A DNA stretch of 64,000 bases, taken from contig JXTC01000276.1 of assembly GCA_002914845.1 (NCBI GenBank), forward strand, positions 52,936 to 116,935. Reading direction: 5' to 3'. This DNA is from Trema orientale. Its lineage: Eukaryota > Streptophyta > Magnoliopsida > Rosales > Cannabaceae. A program made the position numbers and the translations under genes. The notes below the pieces were generated by a model that saw nothing but the letters and a program-made list of their open reading frames with translations, was not told the DNA's origin and did not search any database. This document shows, in pieces, positions 10,943 through 22,192 of this stretch; position 1 is the stretch's first letter; each line of letters starts with the position of its first letter.

Positions 10943-12247
10943 ATGAAGGTTGAAGTTGAATTAATCTCCAAGGAGATTGTTAAACCTTCTTCTCCAACCC
11001 CTAACCATCTTCGCCATTACCAGCTATCCTTTCTTGATCAATTATGTCCAAACACGTACAATCCTTTAGTCTTCTTCTACGAACTAAATAATCATCATGA
11101 TATCAGAGAAATATCAAACAAGATTAAGAAGTCCTTATCGGAGGTCTTAACCCTTTACTACCCTCTAGCCGGGCGAGTCAAGAACGACCGTTTCGTTGAC
11201 TGCAACGACGAGGGAGTTTCCTACACGGTAGCCCGGGTAAACTCCACGTGTCATCTTTCCGATGCTATCAAGAATCCTCTCCCTAGTGAACTCTCTAAGT
11301 TCCTTCCATTTGAACTCCTTCCTACCACTGAGTTTGCCCTAGGCGTCCAACTCAACATCTTCGAACATGGCGGAATCGCTATCGGCCTATGCATTTCGCA
11401 TAAGCTCGGCGACGCACTATCTTGTGTCGTCTTCGCCAAAACATGGGTTGCTGTTGCTCGCGGGGAAGCCAATCAACTAGCGCATCCCGAATTCGTCTCA
11501 GCAACGCTCTTCCCGTTCAAGGATGATCACGTGTTCGACCCAACTCCCATGGCAACAAAGAAGACCATTACAAAGAGGTTTGTGTTCGACGCATCTACGA
11601 TTGAGGCTATTAGATTAGACTACAATTGCAAGGCTCATATTGATGATCAACCGAAACGGCCCTCGCGAGTTGAGGCTTTATCAGCTTTCATATGGAATCG
11701 TTTCGTGGCTGCAACCAAAGACGAATACTTGGCCGAATGTGAGAGGGGCTACACTGTTGTTCATCCCGCGAATCTTCGTCCAAGACTTATTCCGCCACTT
11801 CCGGATCATTCCTTTGGAAACCTTGCTCGGTGCGGTGTCGTAATCTTAAGGAGCGGGGAAGAGAAGGGCTGTGAGGTGGTGAAGCTAATAAGGGAGGGGA
11901 TAAGAAAGCTGGACATGGACTATTTGAGAAAGGTGCAACAAGGAGAGGATGAATACATGGATTTACTTTTGAATTATTCAAAAGAAATAACGATGAAAGG
12001 AGGACAGTATTTTACGTTATGCTTCACTAGTTTGTGCAGGTTTCCTCTTTATGACACTGACTTTGGGTGGGGCCAGCCAACATGGGTTAGCTCAGCCGCA
12101 CTGTGTTTTGGTAATTTCGTAGCTTTCATGGACACTAAAACTGGTAATGGAATAGAAGCGTATATTTCATTGAAGGAGGAACAAATGGCTAAGCTCGAAG
12201 CCGATGGGGACTTTCTTAAAGCCGTATCACTAGTTGCTGCTAGCTAG
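10943..12247 (+). CDS. BAHD acyltransferase, vinorine synthase-like (array gene 2)
   Basis: A complete intron-less gene of 434 residues, closely similar to gene 1 along its whole length. The HxxxD motif reads HKLGD (residues 153-157) where most copies have HQ(L/I)AD. His and Asp are kept, but Gln-to-Lys and Ala-to-Gly changes sit inside the catalytic loop. The DFGWG motif is at 373-377 and is followed by QP where most copies have EP or KP. SRVEALSAFIW and GNGIEAYI are intact. The C-terminus ends KAVSLVAAS, unlike the SP(V/I)G ending of several neighbours. It is expected to be a cytosolic acyl-CoA-dependent O-acyltransferase; the substrate is unknown and the loop changes could shift it. The promoter contains a 430-bp tandem duplication. 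Confidence 0.94.
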   Translation: MKVEVELISKEIVKPSSPTPNHLRHYQLSFLDQLCPNTYNPLVFFYELNNHHDIREISNKIKKSLSEVLTLYYPLAGRVKNDRFVDCNDEGVSYTVARVNSTCHLSDAIKNPLPSELSKFLPFELLPTTEFALGVQLNIFEHGGIAIGLCISHKLGDALSCVVFAKTWVAVARGEANQLAHPEFVSATLFPFKDDHVFDPTPMATKKTITKRFVFDASTIEAIRLDYNCKAHIDDQPKRPSRVEALSAFIWNRFVAATKDEYLAECERGYTVVHPANLRPRLIPPLPDHSFGNLARCGVVILRSGEEKGCEVVKLIREGIRKLDMDYLRKVQQGEDEYMDLLLNYSKEITMKGGQYFTLCFTSLCRFPLYDTDFGWGQPTWVSSAALCFGNFVAFMDTKTGNGIEAYISLKEEQMAKLEADGDFLKAVSLVAAS

Positions 12248-12285
12248 ACGGCTGGGTAATGAAGCAGAGATATCATAGTATTAAT

Positions 12286-12395
12286 ACGTTGTGTACTTAT
12301 GGGGAAATGAACAAGGCATCCTGCTACATTAAAAAGAAATACGTTGTGTACTTAAGGGGAAATGAACAAGGCATCCTGCTACATTAAAAAGAAAT
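12286..12395. repeat. 55-bp tandem duplication in the gene 2 3' flank
   Basis: 12286-12340 and 12341-12395 are two copies of a unit starting ACGTTGTGTACTTA and ending TTAAAAAGAAAT, with about one difference. It lies 40 bases after the stop codon and so probably within the 3' UTR. Confidence 0.9.
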
Positions 12396-12483
12396 TTGGG
12401 AACTTTCATAATATATATTCCTTATGCTTAGTACTTAGTAGATTGATCTTCGTACTTTAAAATACCTCGGCTATTTTAAGGCT

Positions 12484-12667
12484 GAATAATGCTATAGGGC
12501 ACCAGTGGTGCCCAGCACCACAGTGATGTGTCAGTTTGTCACTGGCTAATCATAATTATAATTTAAGTGGAGCCCATGTGGGACCCAGTTTGTTAATTAA
12601 ATCATCCAGTGACAAACAGATATGTCACTGTGGTGCTGGGCACCACTGGTGCCCCATAACATTGCTC
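12484..12667 (+). mobile_element. Mutator-like MITE, copy 1 (184 bp)
   Basis: A short element whose ends are inverted copies (GAATAATGCTATAGGGCACC at the left; the right end reads GAGCAATGTTATGGGGCACC on the other strand). The inverted match extends inward over the CAGTGGTGCCCAGCACCACAGTGA region. It is flanked by perfect 9-bp direct repeats TTTAAGGCT (12475-12483 and 12668-12676). A 9-bp duplication and ends beginning with G point to Mutator-like transposition. Confidence 0.92.
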
Positions 12668-12676
12668 TTTAAGGCT

Positions 12677-14722
12677 TGTGATGTTGGTGACTTGGTGGGA
12701 AGAATGTAAGTACTCTACATTTGTACACTTGAAATCAATTGGCTTTGTTAATGTACGTGGTAATGCACGTGTGTTGATTAGTTACCTCTAGAAATCTGAG
12801 TCCAAAGGTATGTGCTTATTATCCATAACCATAAATAATCCATTATGATGGAGTCTATTGGAGAGCACTTCTTTAAATAGTAACTTAACAGGGGTCATCA
12901 ACTGTTTTGGAAATATTCTGTGGATATAAGAATTTCCATAAAGACTGTAGATTCCGATATAAATGTGTTGTCTAGGAATAATTCCTAAATTAGTAATTTG
13001 CTTGAGAGAAAAAACCACGAGAAAACTAAATTAAAATTTTAGATGTACGGAATTAACTGGCTAGATTTGGCCCAAATAAACTGGACTGTTTATGCACCTG
13101 GGTTGATATGTATGAGATAAAACCACCGCTAGTGCACACTGATATGACAAAAACTAAGAGTTGGGCCGTGTAAGACACAAAAGGAAAATATGCTTGAAAT
13201 ATCAGCGATGAATAGCCGACCCAACACTACACGTTTAAATAATTTAATGCAATTGTACAGCATAAAAAGTGGCCAGTGGCCTCAAAGATTCCGAGCTTGA
13301 TCACAAACGATTGGTATGTTAAAGGACCGATGTTGTGTCAATCTGTCACTAGCTAATTATAATTATAATTCAGGTGGGATCTATGTGGAATTCAGTTGTT
13401 AATCATAATTATAATTCAGATGGGATCCATGTAAGACTCGGTTCATGAATTAAATCATCCAGTGATATACAGATATGTATTGTGGTGCTGGACACTACTA
13501 GTGCCTTATAACATTGCTCCATACGAAAACAAAAGAAAAAGAAAAGGCGCCAGGTGCATGATACGTGTTACGGACAATTAATTTGTCCATTACTAGCTAA
13601 TAGCACTCCTACGGAGTGAGTTTCTTATAGTTTCGAGGTTTACCATTTAATACTAATATCTCACTGTTTGTATTTAATTTATTCAATGGAGAGCAACATA
13701 TACAAGCCATCGATTTTTCTTTTTTTCCACCCTTTCTCTAGCTATTTTTTTTTTCAGTTCATTTTTTTCTCGTATGTAACAATCATATATATACACATAC
13801 GTATGCATACATATGCAAAGCTATAAGGATAAAAATGTAGTATTAAATCATTTTATTTTCATTATTGATTAGTATATCTCATGATTCAGATGCTCACTTT
13901 TAATCAATGCCTCAAAAGTCTCGTCAAGTTTATCACTTAGTTATCTGGAAACTTCGTGGACTTAATCAACGAACAATTTACGGAATTATTAATGACTAGC
14001 TGATTGCACCTTATCATTGAAGTATCACAAAGTTTTGATTGATACAAGTACTGAAATCTAAAATAATAGATGAAGCTACTTTCAATTAACTAACGATTTC
14101 ATTTAAACACGGTAAAGACAATAGTCTCATTTTCACATTAACAAAAAAAATAGGGATAACATCATATAAACCCACCAGTTTTAGCCTTTTCTTAAAAAAA
14201 AAAAAAAAAAAAAAAAAAATCCACGCTTTCTTATTAATATCAAATAAAATCTTGTATTTATTATTTTTTTCCTATCAAATCTGACCGGATTTACATATAC
14301 GGTAAAAAATATTAGAGATTAAATTATTACAAAAACATTTTTATTCTTTTAAATTGCTTATAATCTCTTAGGAATGCAACAGTAATAATTTTTAAATACA
14401 TAAATTTCTTTTTTTTTTTCAAATTTTGTTATCTAATTTCAAAAGTTTAAAATATTCACTTCCAATAAATTAAACTCCAATTTTAATAATCTATGTGGAT
14501 TCGGTGAGATTTGATAGAAAAATACAAATAAAAAGTTTTGTTTGATATTAGTAAAAATGAATGAGTTCTTTTTTTTTTTTTAATAAAATGCCTAAAATCA
14601 TGTTTTTTTTTTTTTTTTAATATTATCGTAAAAAAAATTCGTAAGGTTGTTTTCTTTGTTTGTATACTTTCTCTTTAGACTTTTTCCCTCCGGCCTGTAC
14701 ATTCGGTTCTGATTTATTAGAC
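12677..14722. other. Intergenic region between BAHD genes 2 and 3
   Basis: Apart from the degenerate MITE at 13326-13519, nothing specific was recognised. There are several A and T homopolymers (14193-14219, 14569-14582, 14601-14618) and a promoter-proximal AT-rich stretch. Confidence 0.4.
13326..13519 (+). mobile_element. Mutator-like MITE, degenerate copy 5
   Basis: Matches the internal and right-hand part of copy 1 (GTGTCA.TCTGTCACT, CTAATTATAATTATAATT, AAATCATCCAGTGA, TTGTGGTGCTGGACACTACT, ending ACATTGCTC at 13519). The left terminal repeat is missing, an internal block of about 50 bp (TAATCATAATTATAATTCAGRTGGGAT) is doubled, and no target duplication is visible. An old copy of the same family. 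Confidence 0.75.
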
Positions 14723-14730
14723 TATAAATT
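14723..14730 (+). promoter_or_regulatory. TATA box of BAHD gene 3
   Basis: TATAAATT, 93 bases before the chosen ATG at 14816. Confidence 0.65.
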
Positions 14731-14815
14731 ATGGTCGGAGTAGGCACTAAACCACCACATACACACAAACAAAAGTCCTTAGTAGAATTTTTAAAGCTGA
14801 TCATCACGGTTGAAA

Positions 14816-16141
14816 ATGAAGGTTGAAGTAGAAGTAATCTCCAATGAGATCATCAAACCCTCATCTCCAACCCCGGACCATCTTCGCCATTACCAGCTAT
14901 CATTCCTTGATCAAACATCCCCCAAACACTACAATCCTTTAGTTTTCTTCTACGATCTAAATGGTGATCATAACATCACCGATATATCAAACAAGATTAA
15001 GAAGTCTTTATCCGAGGTCTTAACCCTATTCTACCCTCTAGCCGGGCGAGTCAAGACCGACCAACTCGTCGACTGCAGCGACGAGGGAGCTTCCTACTCA
15101 GTAGCCCGAGTCAACTCAACGTGTCAGCTTTCCGATGTTATTAAGAATCCCCTCCCTACCGACCTCTGCAAATTCCTTCCCTTTGAACTCCACCAGCTTA
15201 CTGAGTTTCCCCTAGGTGTCCAACTCAACATCTTTGAAGGAGGCGGAATCGCCATCGGCTTATGCATTTCGCATCAGTTCGCCGACGCATTGTCTTGCAT
15301 CATGTTTGTTGGAACCTGGGTAGCCATTTCTCGCGGCGAGGCGGCTGATGGTGATCATGATCGAAAACCAGATCGTCCGGAGTTTGTTGCGGCCACAATC
15401 TTCCCTCCGAAGGATGATCCCGGGTATGATGCCAGTGCTAGCATCACAACGGATGTAAAAACAAAGAGGTTTGTGTTTGACGCGTCTGCGATCGAGGCTA
15501 TTAGGTCTCAGTACGAGGAAGGAAGAGTAGGCCTAGGAGGTCACCACAAACGGACCTCAAGAGTCGAGGCCTTGTCCGCCTTCATATGGAGTCGTTTCGT
15601 GGCCGCAACCCGCGACGAACTCTCTCCCGAATTGGAGAAAGTGTACACGGTGATTCATGCCGTAAATCTTCGTCCAAGATTCGATCCGCCGCTTTCGGAA
15701 CATTCTTTTGGGAATATAAGTAGATGCAGCTTCGCAACGTTTTCGGGGGAAGAGGACGGCTTTGAGGTGGTTCGGCGCATAAGAGAAGGGTTTAAGGAAG
15801 TAAACATGGATTATTTGCGAAAGGTGCAAGAGGGAAAGGATTCACAATTTGATTTGATAGTGGAAAATGCACAAAGCGTTAGGATGAGAGGAGGACAGTT
15901 AAGTACGTTAGTCTTCACTAGTTTGTGCAGGTTTCCTCTCTACGACGCTGACTTTGGTTGGGGCGAACCGACATGGGTTAGCTCAGCCTCGTTGTGCTTC
16001 AATAATCTAGTCGCTTTCTTGGACGCTAAAACTGGTAATGGAATTGAAGCATATATTGGATTGAAAGACGAACAAATGGCTAAGCTTGAAGCCGACGAGG
16101 ACTTCCTTAGAACCGTTTCTCCACTGGGGGCTCAGAGCTAG
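14816..16141 (+). CDS. BAHD acyltransferase, vinorine synthase-like (array gene 3)
   Basis: A complete intron-less gene of 441 residues. HQFAD is at residues 153-157 (Phe at the variable third position, where others have Leu or Ile) and DFGWG at 379-383. The N-terminus MKVEVEVISNEIIKPSSPTP is the form shared with genes 6-8. The ATG at 14816 is preferred over a TTG two codons upstream. A short acidic and basic insertion (AADGDHDRKPDRPEF) sits after SRGE, where other copies have only a few residues, lengthening a surface loop after the first domain. The C-terminus ends SPLGAQS. Expected role is acyl-CoA-dependent O-acylation of an unknown specialised metabolite in the cytosol. Confidence 0.95.
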   Translation: MKVEVEVISNEIIKPSSPTPDHLRHYQLSFLDQTSPKHYNPLVFFYDLNGDHNITDISNKIKKSLSEVLTLFYPLAGRVKTDQLVDCSDEGASYSVARVNSTCQLSDVIKNPLPTDLCKFLPFELHQLTEFPLGVQLNIFEGGGIAIGLCISHQFADALSCIMFVGTWVAISRGEAADGDHDRKPDRPEFVAATIFPPKDDPGYDASASITTDVKTKRFVFDASAIEAIRSQYEEGRVGLGGHHKRTSRVEALSAFIWSRFVAATRDELSPELEKVYTVIHAVNLRPRFDPPLSEHSFGNISRCSFATFSGEEDGFEVVRRIREGFKEVNMDYLRKVQEGKDSQFDLIVENAQSVRMRGGQLSTLVFTSLCRFPLYDADFGWGEPTWVSSASLCFNNLVAFLDAKTGNGIEAYIGLKDEQMAKLEADEDFLRTVSPLGAQS

Positions 16142-18828
16142 ACGGGAAAACTATAATAAGAGTGAATAATACATTACTTATTATGTATTATTTGAAAACG
16201 AGTTAGATTATTTTTCCAATTCACATGAAGTACTTCATAAAGTTCCTCCTCATCTACCAATAATTTTCCCATTCGAAAAATTAAACAAAATGAAAGTGAA
16301 AGGTCTCGTAAATGTGTTCATTATTAATTGTGATGTGTTTTGTGTATTTGTAAGTTGTAAGGTATAAGTGTCCACATGTACTCAGCCGCCAGCCGGTGGC
16401 CTTCACAGTTCTACTGTATCACAAACGAATAAGATGATACTCTTCTTCTTAATTTTACTCAGATCAATACTTTGTTTAAGTCAAATGTAGGTAAATAATT
16501 TTGCTTGTGTGTGTACATATATACACAATACGTATAAATTTTTATGTATAAAGTAGTAGACAAAAAGAAAAAGCCAGCAAGGCTAATTAGTTGTTTAACT
16601 TGTTTTTCTGTTTGTTAATATATATATAAGGGGCAGAATTAGAGATATTTGTGAATATCAAATGTTAGTGTTTTTTGTGATAAAAAAAATGCAGAAGGGC
16701 TGACTAGGGGTAATTAATTTCCTGTCAGGACGTGATCTTAACAGTACCAAACTACGTCTATCTGAATATTTGCTGAGGATCCCATAAATGGGTCTTAGTC
16801 CATCAGACGATGGAGAGCATCACTTAAGTCCTAACCAAGTATCCAATTGGATAAGATGACTAACATAGACAGTACAACGAGGTAGACTATGCAAGCATGC
16901 CACTTAAATTAATTCACACAGAAACCTTGGGGAATTAACAGTAAGTGAAAACCTCTCGAAAAAACCTGTTCTCTCTAAGACTTGAACTCATAACTTTTTG
17001 GTCAGAATCCTCTTACCAACAGAGCTACCACACTCGGTGGTATCAAATGTCAGTTGATTCATAAGAAGAATAAGCGTGTAAATTACGTAAATTAATTATT
17101 TACATTTATTCTATTTGTTAGTCCGGTCGTCTTTGAAGTATCTATATATATATATATATATTAAAGGGTGGCGTGCTAAAAAGCAAGTTCTAGAAGACGA
17201 TAAAAAATGCATTAATGACATGATCATTCATTTTTATTTTTTTTAATGTGCATGACTCATAAATTAATTAAACTTAATTGAAAAAAGACATTATTAAGTA
17301 GTATTTAAAAAGACATTATTCAGTAGTATTTAATCTTCCCTCCCTACTCAGTTGCTCACAATGTATAGTACTAAAAACATTATTATTTAGGCTACTTCAA
17401 TTTATATATTAAAACATTACTCTCACTTTTTCAAAAATTAGGTTGTTGGACAAAAAACAATTAAATTATGTGATCGTAATAGTTTTATCTTTAATATCAT
17501 GCCTCTAACAATGAGGTTTCTGTTTGACTGCTAAAATCACAGCAGTCTACAATAATGGTACTTCGTCAGCCCACGAAAAACGTAAAATAGGTTGCAAATA
17601 AAATTCAAAGGGACGTGGACAGAATGTGGGCCAAAATGACTTTTCTGTAGTTATTTATGAGAATGACTTTTTTTAGCACTATTTGTGACTTTTGCGATCA
17701 TTTATCATCATCATAGCATTCATTATGACTCGTAAATCAAAAAGAGGTCCCTATGACTAGTCTAAGTAAATATCTTGAAATAGTTTTTTGTGCCCAAATT
17801 AATAAAACTTCTAGCTAGTTTGTCCATGTCCTAATTGCAAAACTGAAGGAATCATGCAGTGGACTATTTCATTTTCTTTTCTTACATTGTAGTATTCCTC
17901 GAATCTTGGGCATCACATCCTTAAATTCTGGGCCTTATTCACAGGCCGGGTTCATTTAGATGAAGGCATGAGCAGGATTTTTAAGGATATATCATCAATT
18001 TATTAGTTAAACAAGATATAAGACACTAAAATTGGATAATATGAGTTCCGTAGTTTGTAATTAAATATATATCTCAGCCATTTTGAAACATATGTGGGAC
18101 ACTTTTATATATTTGGTTGATGTTTGTCTTTTTTTTTTTTTCCCTTTCAGAATTGTTTGTATTTATCGATCTTTTTCTACAATTTTCTTTATTTATAATA
18201 ATACTCCGTTCTGAATCCAGGTGTTTTCTCTCTAATTTGTACCTGGAGAGTGCCAACAATATTAACATAATTAGGATTTATGTGCATTAGGTACATTAGT
18301 TATTCTGTCCTCATCTGTGCGCGAGTTTCCCATAAACAAAAAAAAAAAAAAAAAAAGGGAAAAAGAAATCCCTTTTGACTATTTAAGTAGCATTGACTCA
18401 AACTTCTTTTTATTTGATAATTCTTTCGACTAGCTCAACGATTTGAACAATAAATATCTTATAAACTATGAATTACTACGGGTGAACTTAACCAATGATT
18501 GAACTATGAACGTCACTACTAATTGATAAATCTACTGAACTGAGTTTCAGAAAACAACCACGAAATTTTTTTTTAAAAAAAAAATGGGGGAAAAAGATAA
18601 AAGTTGCATTGCTGATCATAATTTGAAATTGGAAAACGTGGAACGATATACAGTGTTGACAATCATATGCTATGAATATATTCAACGAATGCAACCCATG
18701 GTTCAAACCAATCACATTGATGATAAAATTTTATTTCACATAAAGAAACAAAGAATTTGTTTATTTATTCATTTATTTATTTTCCTCATGGTGACCCTTA
18801 ATTTCGCCTTAGTTTGTGTTCATTCCTC
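16142..18828. other. Intergenic region between BAHD genes 3 and 4
   Basis: Contains the minus-strand SINE listed separately, (TA)n at 17143-17160, and from about 17160 a block resembling the distal promoters of genes 1 and 2 (a 'gcgtgct..agaagac' stretch followed by 'ttaattaa..ttgaaaaaagacattatt'). No gene was seen; the open frames near 18488-18874 show no family features. Confidence 0.45.
16670..17040 (-). mobile_element. tRNA-derived SINE (371 bp) with target-site duplication
   Basis: On the minus strand the element starts CCACCGAGTGTGGTAGCTC. It has a tRNA-like A box (GTAGCTCTGTTGGTAAGAGG), about 30 bases later a B box (AGTTCAAGTCTTAG), then a tRNA-unrelated body. It is flanked by a 14-bp direct repeat, TATCAAATGTTAGT at 16656-16669 and TATCAAATGTCAGT at 17041-17054, with one mismatch. 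The tail is short. The polymerase III promoter boxes and the repeat length fit a SINE moved by LINE machinery. Confidence 0.75.
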
Positions 18829-18836
18829 TATAAATT
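18829..18836 (+). promoter_or_regulatory. TATA box of BAHD gene 4
   Basis: TATAAATT after TTCCTC, 115 bases before the ATG, followed by CAGATTGCACTGG as in the leaders of its relatives. Confidence 0.65.
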
Positions 18837-18943
18837 CAGATTGCACTGGGGCAATAAAAGCACAACTACAATAATTATATACACTAAACCAACCAACGAA
18901 ATAATTAGGCAGTTTGGGGATTTAACGTGGAAGCTAAGAGAAA

Positions 18944-20257
18944 ATGAAGGTCGAAGTTGAAATAGTCTCCAATGAGATTATAAAGCCCTCTTCTCCAACC
19001 CCTACGCATCTTCGCCATTACGAGCTATCCTTCCTTGATCAAACTTCTCCAAAAACCTTTAATCCATTAGTCTTCTTCTACGAACTAAATGACGATCATC
19101 ATAATATCACTGAAATATCAAACAAGATTAAGAAGTCTTTGTCGGAGGTCTTAACCCTTTTCTACCCTCTAGCAGGGCGAGTGGTCAAGAACGACCGATT
19201 CGTTGACTGCAACGACGAGGGGATTCACTACTCAGTAGCCCGAGTTAACTCCTCGTGCCGTCTTTCCGATGCCATCAAGAATTCTCAACCCAGTGACCTC
19301 AGCAAGTTCCTTCCCTTCAAACTCTACCAACAGACCGAATTTGCCGTGGGCGTCCAACTCAACGTCTTCGAAGGCGGCGGAATCGCCATCGGCTTGTGCA
19401 TTTTGCATCTGATCGCCGACGCATTATCCTGCGTCACGTTCGTCAAAACCTGGGTTGCCATCTCTCGAGGGGAAGCTGATCGCGTGTCGCGTCCGGAATT
19501 CGTTGCTTCAGCGCTCTTCCCGCCAAAGGATGATCCCGGATTCGATGCGAATGCGAACATGATAACAACGATCGTAACAAAGAGGTTTGTGTTTGACGGC
19601 TCGGCGGTTGAGGCTATTAGGTCAAAGTACAACGAGGACACAACAAAGCTAAAAGACCAGAAACCGCTCTCACGAGTTGAGACCTTATCTGCTTTCATAT
19701 GGGGCAGTATTGTGGCCGCAACTAGGGACGACAATTATGCCAAATCGGAGAATGTTTACGCGGCGATTCACGCGGTGAATCTTCGTCGCAAACTTGAACC
19801 ACCACTTCCGGAGCATTCTTTCGGGAACCTTAGTAGGTGCTCCATTGCTATGTTTTCTGGGGGAGTTGAGTACAGCGGTTGCGAGTTGGTGAGGAAAATA
19901 AGAGAAGGGATACGAAATTTGGACATGGACTATTTGCGAAAGGTTCAACAAGAAGGGGATATAAACTTGAGTTTCGTGAGGGAATATGCGAGAAAATTAA
20001 TGATGAAGGGAGGGAAGTTTACTTCGTTTCTTTTCACTAGTTTGTGTAGGTTTCCTCTATATGAAGCCGACTTTGGTTGGGGCGAGCCGGCTTGGGTTAG
20101 CTCGGCGGCTCTGTGTTTTACTAATCTAGTGGTTTTCATGGACACTAAAACTGGTAATGGAATAGAAGCGTATATTGCACTGAAGGAGGAGCACATGGCT
20201 AAGCTTGAAGCCGATCAGGACTTCCTAAAAGCCACTTCTAGTTGTGTGAGGTACTAG
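18944..20257 (+). CDS. BAHD acyltransferase, vinorine synthase-like (array gene 4)
   Basis: A complete intron-less gene of 437 residues. The catalytic motif is HLIAD at residues 155-159, and the residue before the histidine is Leu (CILHLIAD) where every other intact copy has Ser. The second and third positions are also unusual (Leu-Ile, not Gln-Leu). DFGWG is at 376-380. An extra Val occurs in the GRVVKND stretch. The C-terminus ends KATSSCVRY, unlike its neighbours. The sequence is otherwise undamaged and frame-perfect, so the gene is probably expressed and may act on a different substrate. It belongs with genes 3 and 6 by its VEVISNEIIKPSSPTP-like start (here VEIVSNEIIKPSSPTP). The substrate is unknown. 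Confidence 0.94.
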   Translation: MKVEVEIVSNEIIKPSSPTPTHLRHYELSFLDQTSPKTFNPLVFFYELNDDHHNITEISNKIKKSLSEVLTLFYPLAGRVVKNDRFVDCNDEGIHYSVARVNSSCRLSDAIKNSQPSDLSKFLPFKLYQQTEFAVGVQLNVFEGGGIAIGLCILHLIADALSCVTFVKTWVAISRGEADRVSRPEFVASALFPPKDDPGFDANANMITTIVTKRFVFDGSAVEAIRSKYNEDTTKLKDQKPLSRVETLSAFIWGSIVAATRDDNYAKSENVYAAIHAVNLRRKLEPPLPEHSFGNLSRCSIAMFSGGVEYSGCELVRKIREGIRNLDMDYLRKVQQEGDINLSFVREYARKLMMKGGKFTSFLFTSLCRFPLYEADFGWGEPAWVSSAALCFTNLVVFMDTKTGNGIEAYIALKEEHMAKLEADQDFLKATSSCVRY

Positions 20258-20296
20258 TACTTGGTATCATCATGTGGTAATCGCGTTTGGTTAATT

Positions 20297-20343
20297 CACT
20301 AGTTTGTGCAGGGTCAACTCTTTGTGAAGTTGTCTTTGTGGTT
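20297..20343 (+). pseudogene. Tiny BAHD gene echo (TSLCR..LY.ADF region)
   Basis: Forty bases after the stop of gene 4, TTCACTAGTTTGTGCAGG is identical to the FTSLCRF codons of the array genes. It is followed by a damaged version of the codons up to the DFGWG motif (CTCTTTGTGAAGTTGTCTTTGTGG). A very short remnant of another copy or of an unequal crossover. Confidence 0.65.
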
Positions 20344-22192
20344 TGGCATTACTTACAAGCCTACCGCAGCTGATCTCAGCTCCGCCGTAATTGTTCTTTT
20401 GAAAAGTGCGGTTGGTTTCAAATTTTCAATATAGGCGCAGCTTAAGGAATTGAAGATATGACTAAAAGTGTTGTTCAAGTGTCGAGTAATGTGCTAATAA
20501 GGTGTACTTGTCTTTGTAACGTACACCTCCTCGAATCTTTCGATAAAGTTTTAGTGAAGTTAAGTTTCTTTAATTTTTTAAACGTTGTGTTATTTCTATG
20601 CCATTGATAATTAATTTAAAATGATTTTTCCTCTAGTGGAAAGAACTTGGTAATTGTAAACATCAGCAAAGAGGAAGTCTCTATTTTTATGCAGGGCAGC
20701 ACAGACAGGTCTTATATATTCAAACAATTACTTATTTTCATCGAGCTGTCTCACAGAGAATTCTCCATGTCCGCATGGATCATATTCTTAATCTTGCATT
20801 GCGTGACACTTTAGAATATATACATTTTCGTGTCTTGAAAAAATAACACCTTAACAAATATTTTATTTGTTAGTTGTAAAAGTTTAAAAAAAAAAAAACA
20901 CAAAATTTATGGACTTTTCTTTCCAGGAAAAATATAGATTAAATTTAGAACTCTAATTTTGTTGATTGATAACAGATGTGGACAGCAGGACAAACATGTG
21001 TGGGACCCACTTGCCTTGACTTGACTCTACCGGCGATGATGCACACTCTTTTTTTTAATTTTTTTTTAATACACAATTATGATATACACATATGTGGAAA
21101 CCTCTTTTGAAGTGAACAAAAAGACGACCAAGAGAGATAATTGAGTTAATTATACTTAGTGCTAGACTGCATAATAATTAATTGTGTTTTTATATGTTCA
21201 GGTCTTTCCATATTGTGTTTTTTTTTAATATGTTTAGATCTTTCTACCACGAATACCACGAATTATTTAGCATGTGTGAACAATATTTTTCCTAGAAAAA
21301 CAAAAGGTATAGGATTCAATCCCACTCCTACCTCTCTCTTACTAACCACTAACAAACGAATTAAAAAAAAAAAAAAAGTCTTTCCATGTTTTTTTGTTTT
21401 CATTTTTTTTTTTTTCAGAGAAAGGAAATAAAGTCTGTTTGCATTACATTATTTTATGGATGACGTTCCATAGGTGCGACTAAACATCTACAAGACAATA
21501 AAGTAATGCCTGGTCCAATGCAATAGAGGAACCAAATAGTACGGCCGCGCGCGTGTGTCTAGTACTTCTCATATACGTATACTAGTAAGCTAGTAGGGTA
21601 ACTATATAAGTTATGCTTCTCTATATTTCAAAAAACTGAGACGTAATCGGCTCACTGCTCAGAAATCGTAGATTAGTCGGCCCTTAAGAGACCCGGGTTT
21701 CCTTTTTTTTTTTTTTAATATTCTATTTTATTTTTTAAATTAAAGTACAAAAGAACAAACAAAAAAAATCATTCATTCGGACTAAGTTGGTAGTCCATTA
21801 CCTACCCCATCACCTACTCAGCATCCCTGCTTATTTATTCAGCCTGCAGAGACCATTTAAAATGGTGACGGAATAGAACACAAAGAAGGTTGCAGATTAA
21901 TATTGTGCTTCTTATATGCTTTCTTTTTGATATATTTGCCTTTAAAATATTGCCCACTTTGGTCTTTTGTTCAATTGTTTGTATCGATTTAATCAATGAA
22001 CACACTAAGTAATTAATGACCAACTATTAATCCAAACTAATGAAATTCTAGAAAATCGGAAAGATACATAGTTGCGGATTAAGCTTGAGGAAAGGACGAA
22101 ACTCATACGACAATTACATTATTAATTTTCGATTAAAAACATAGGAAAACACGCATGAAATGCCCATCACATTACGAAATCGACAAAACAAT
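20344..22192. other. Intergenic region between BAHD genes 4 and 5
   Basis: AT-rich with homopolymers near 20886, 21050, 21362 and 21704. No coding or clear repeat feature was recognised. A stretch of alternating G/C (GGCCGCGCGCGTGTG) lies at 21543-21557. Confidence 0.35.
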
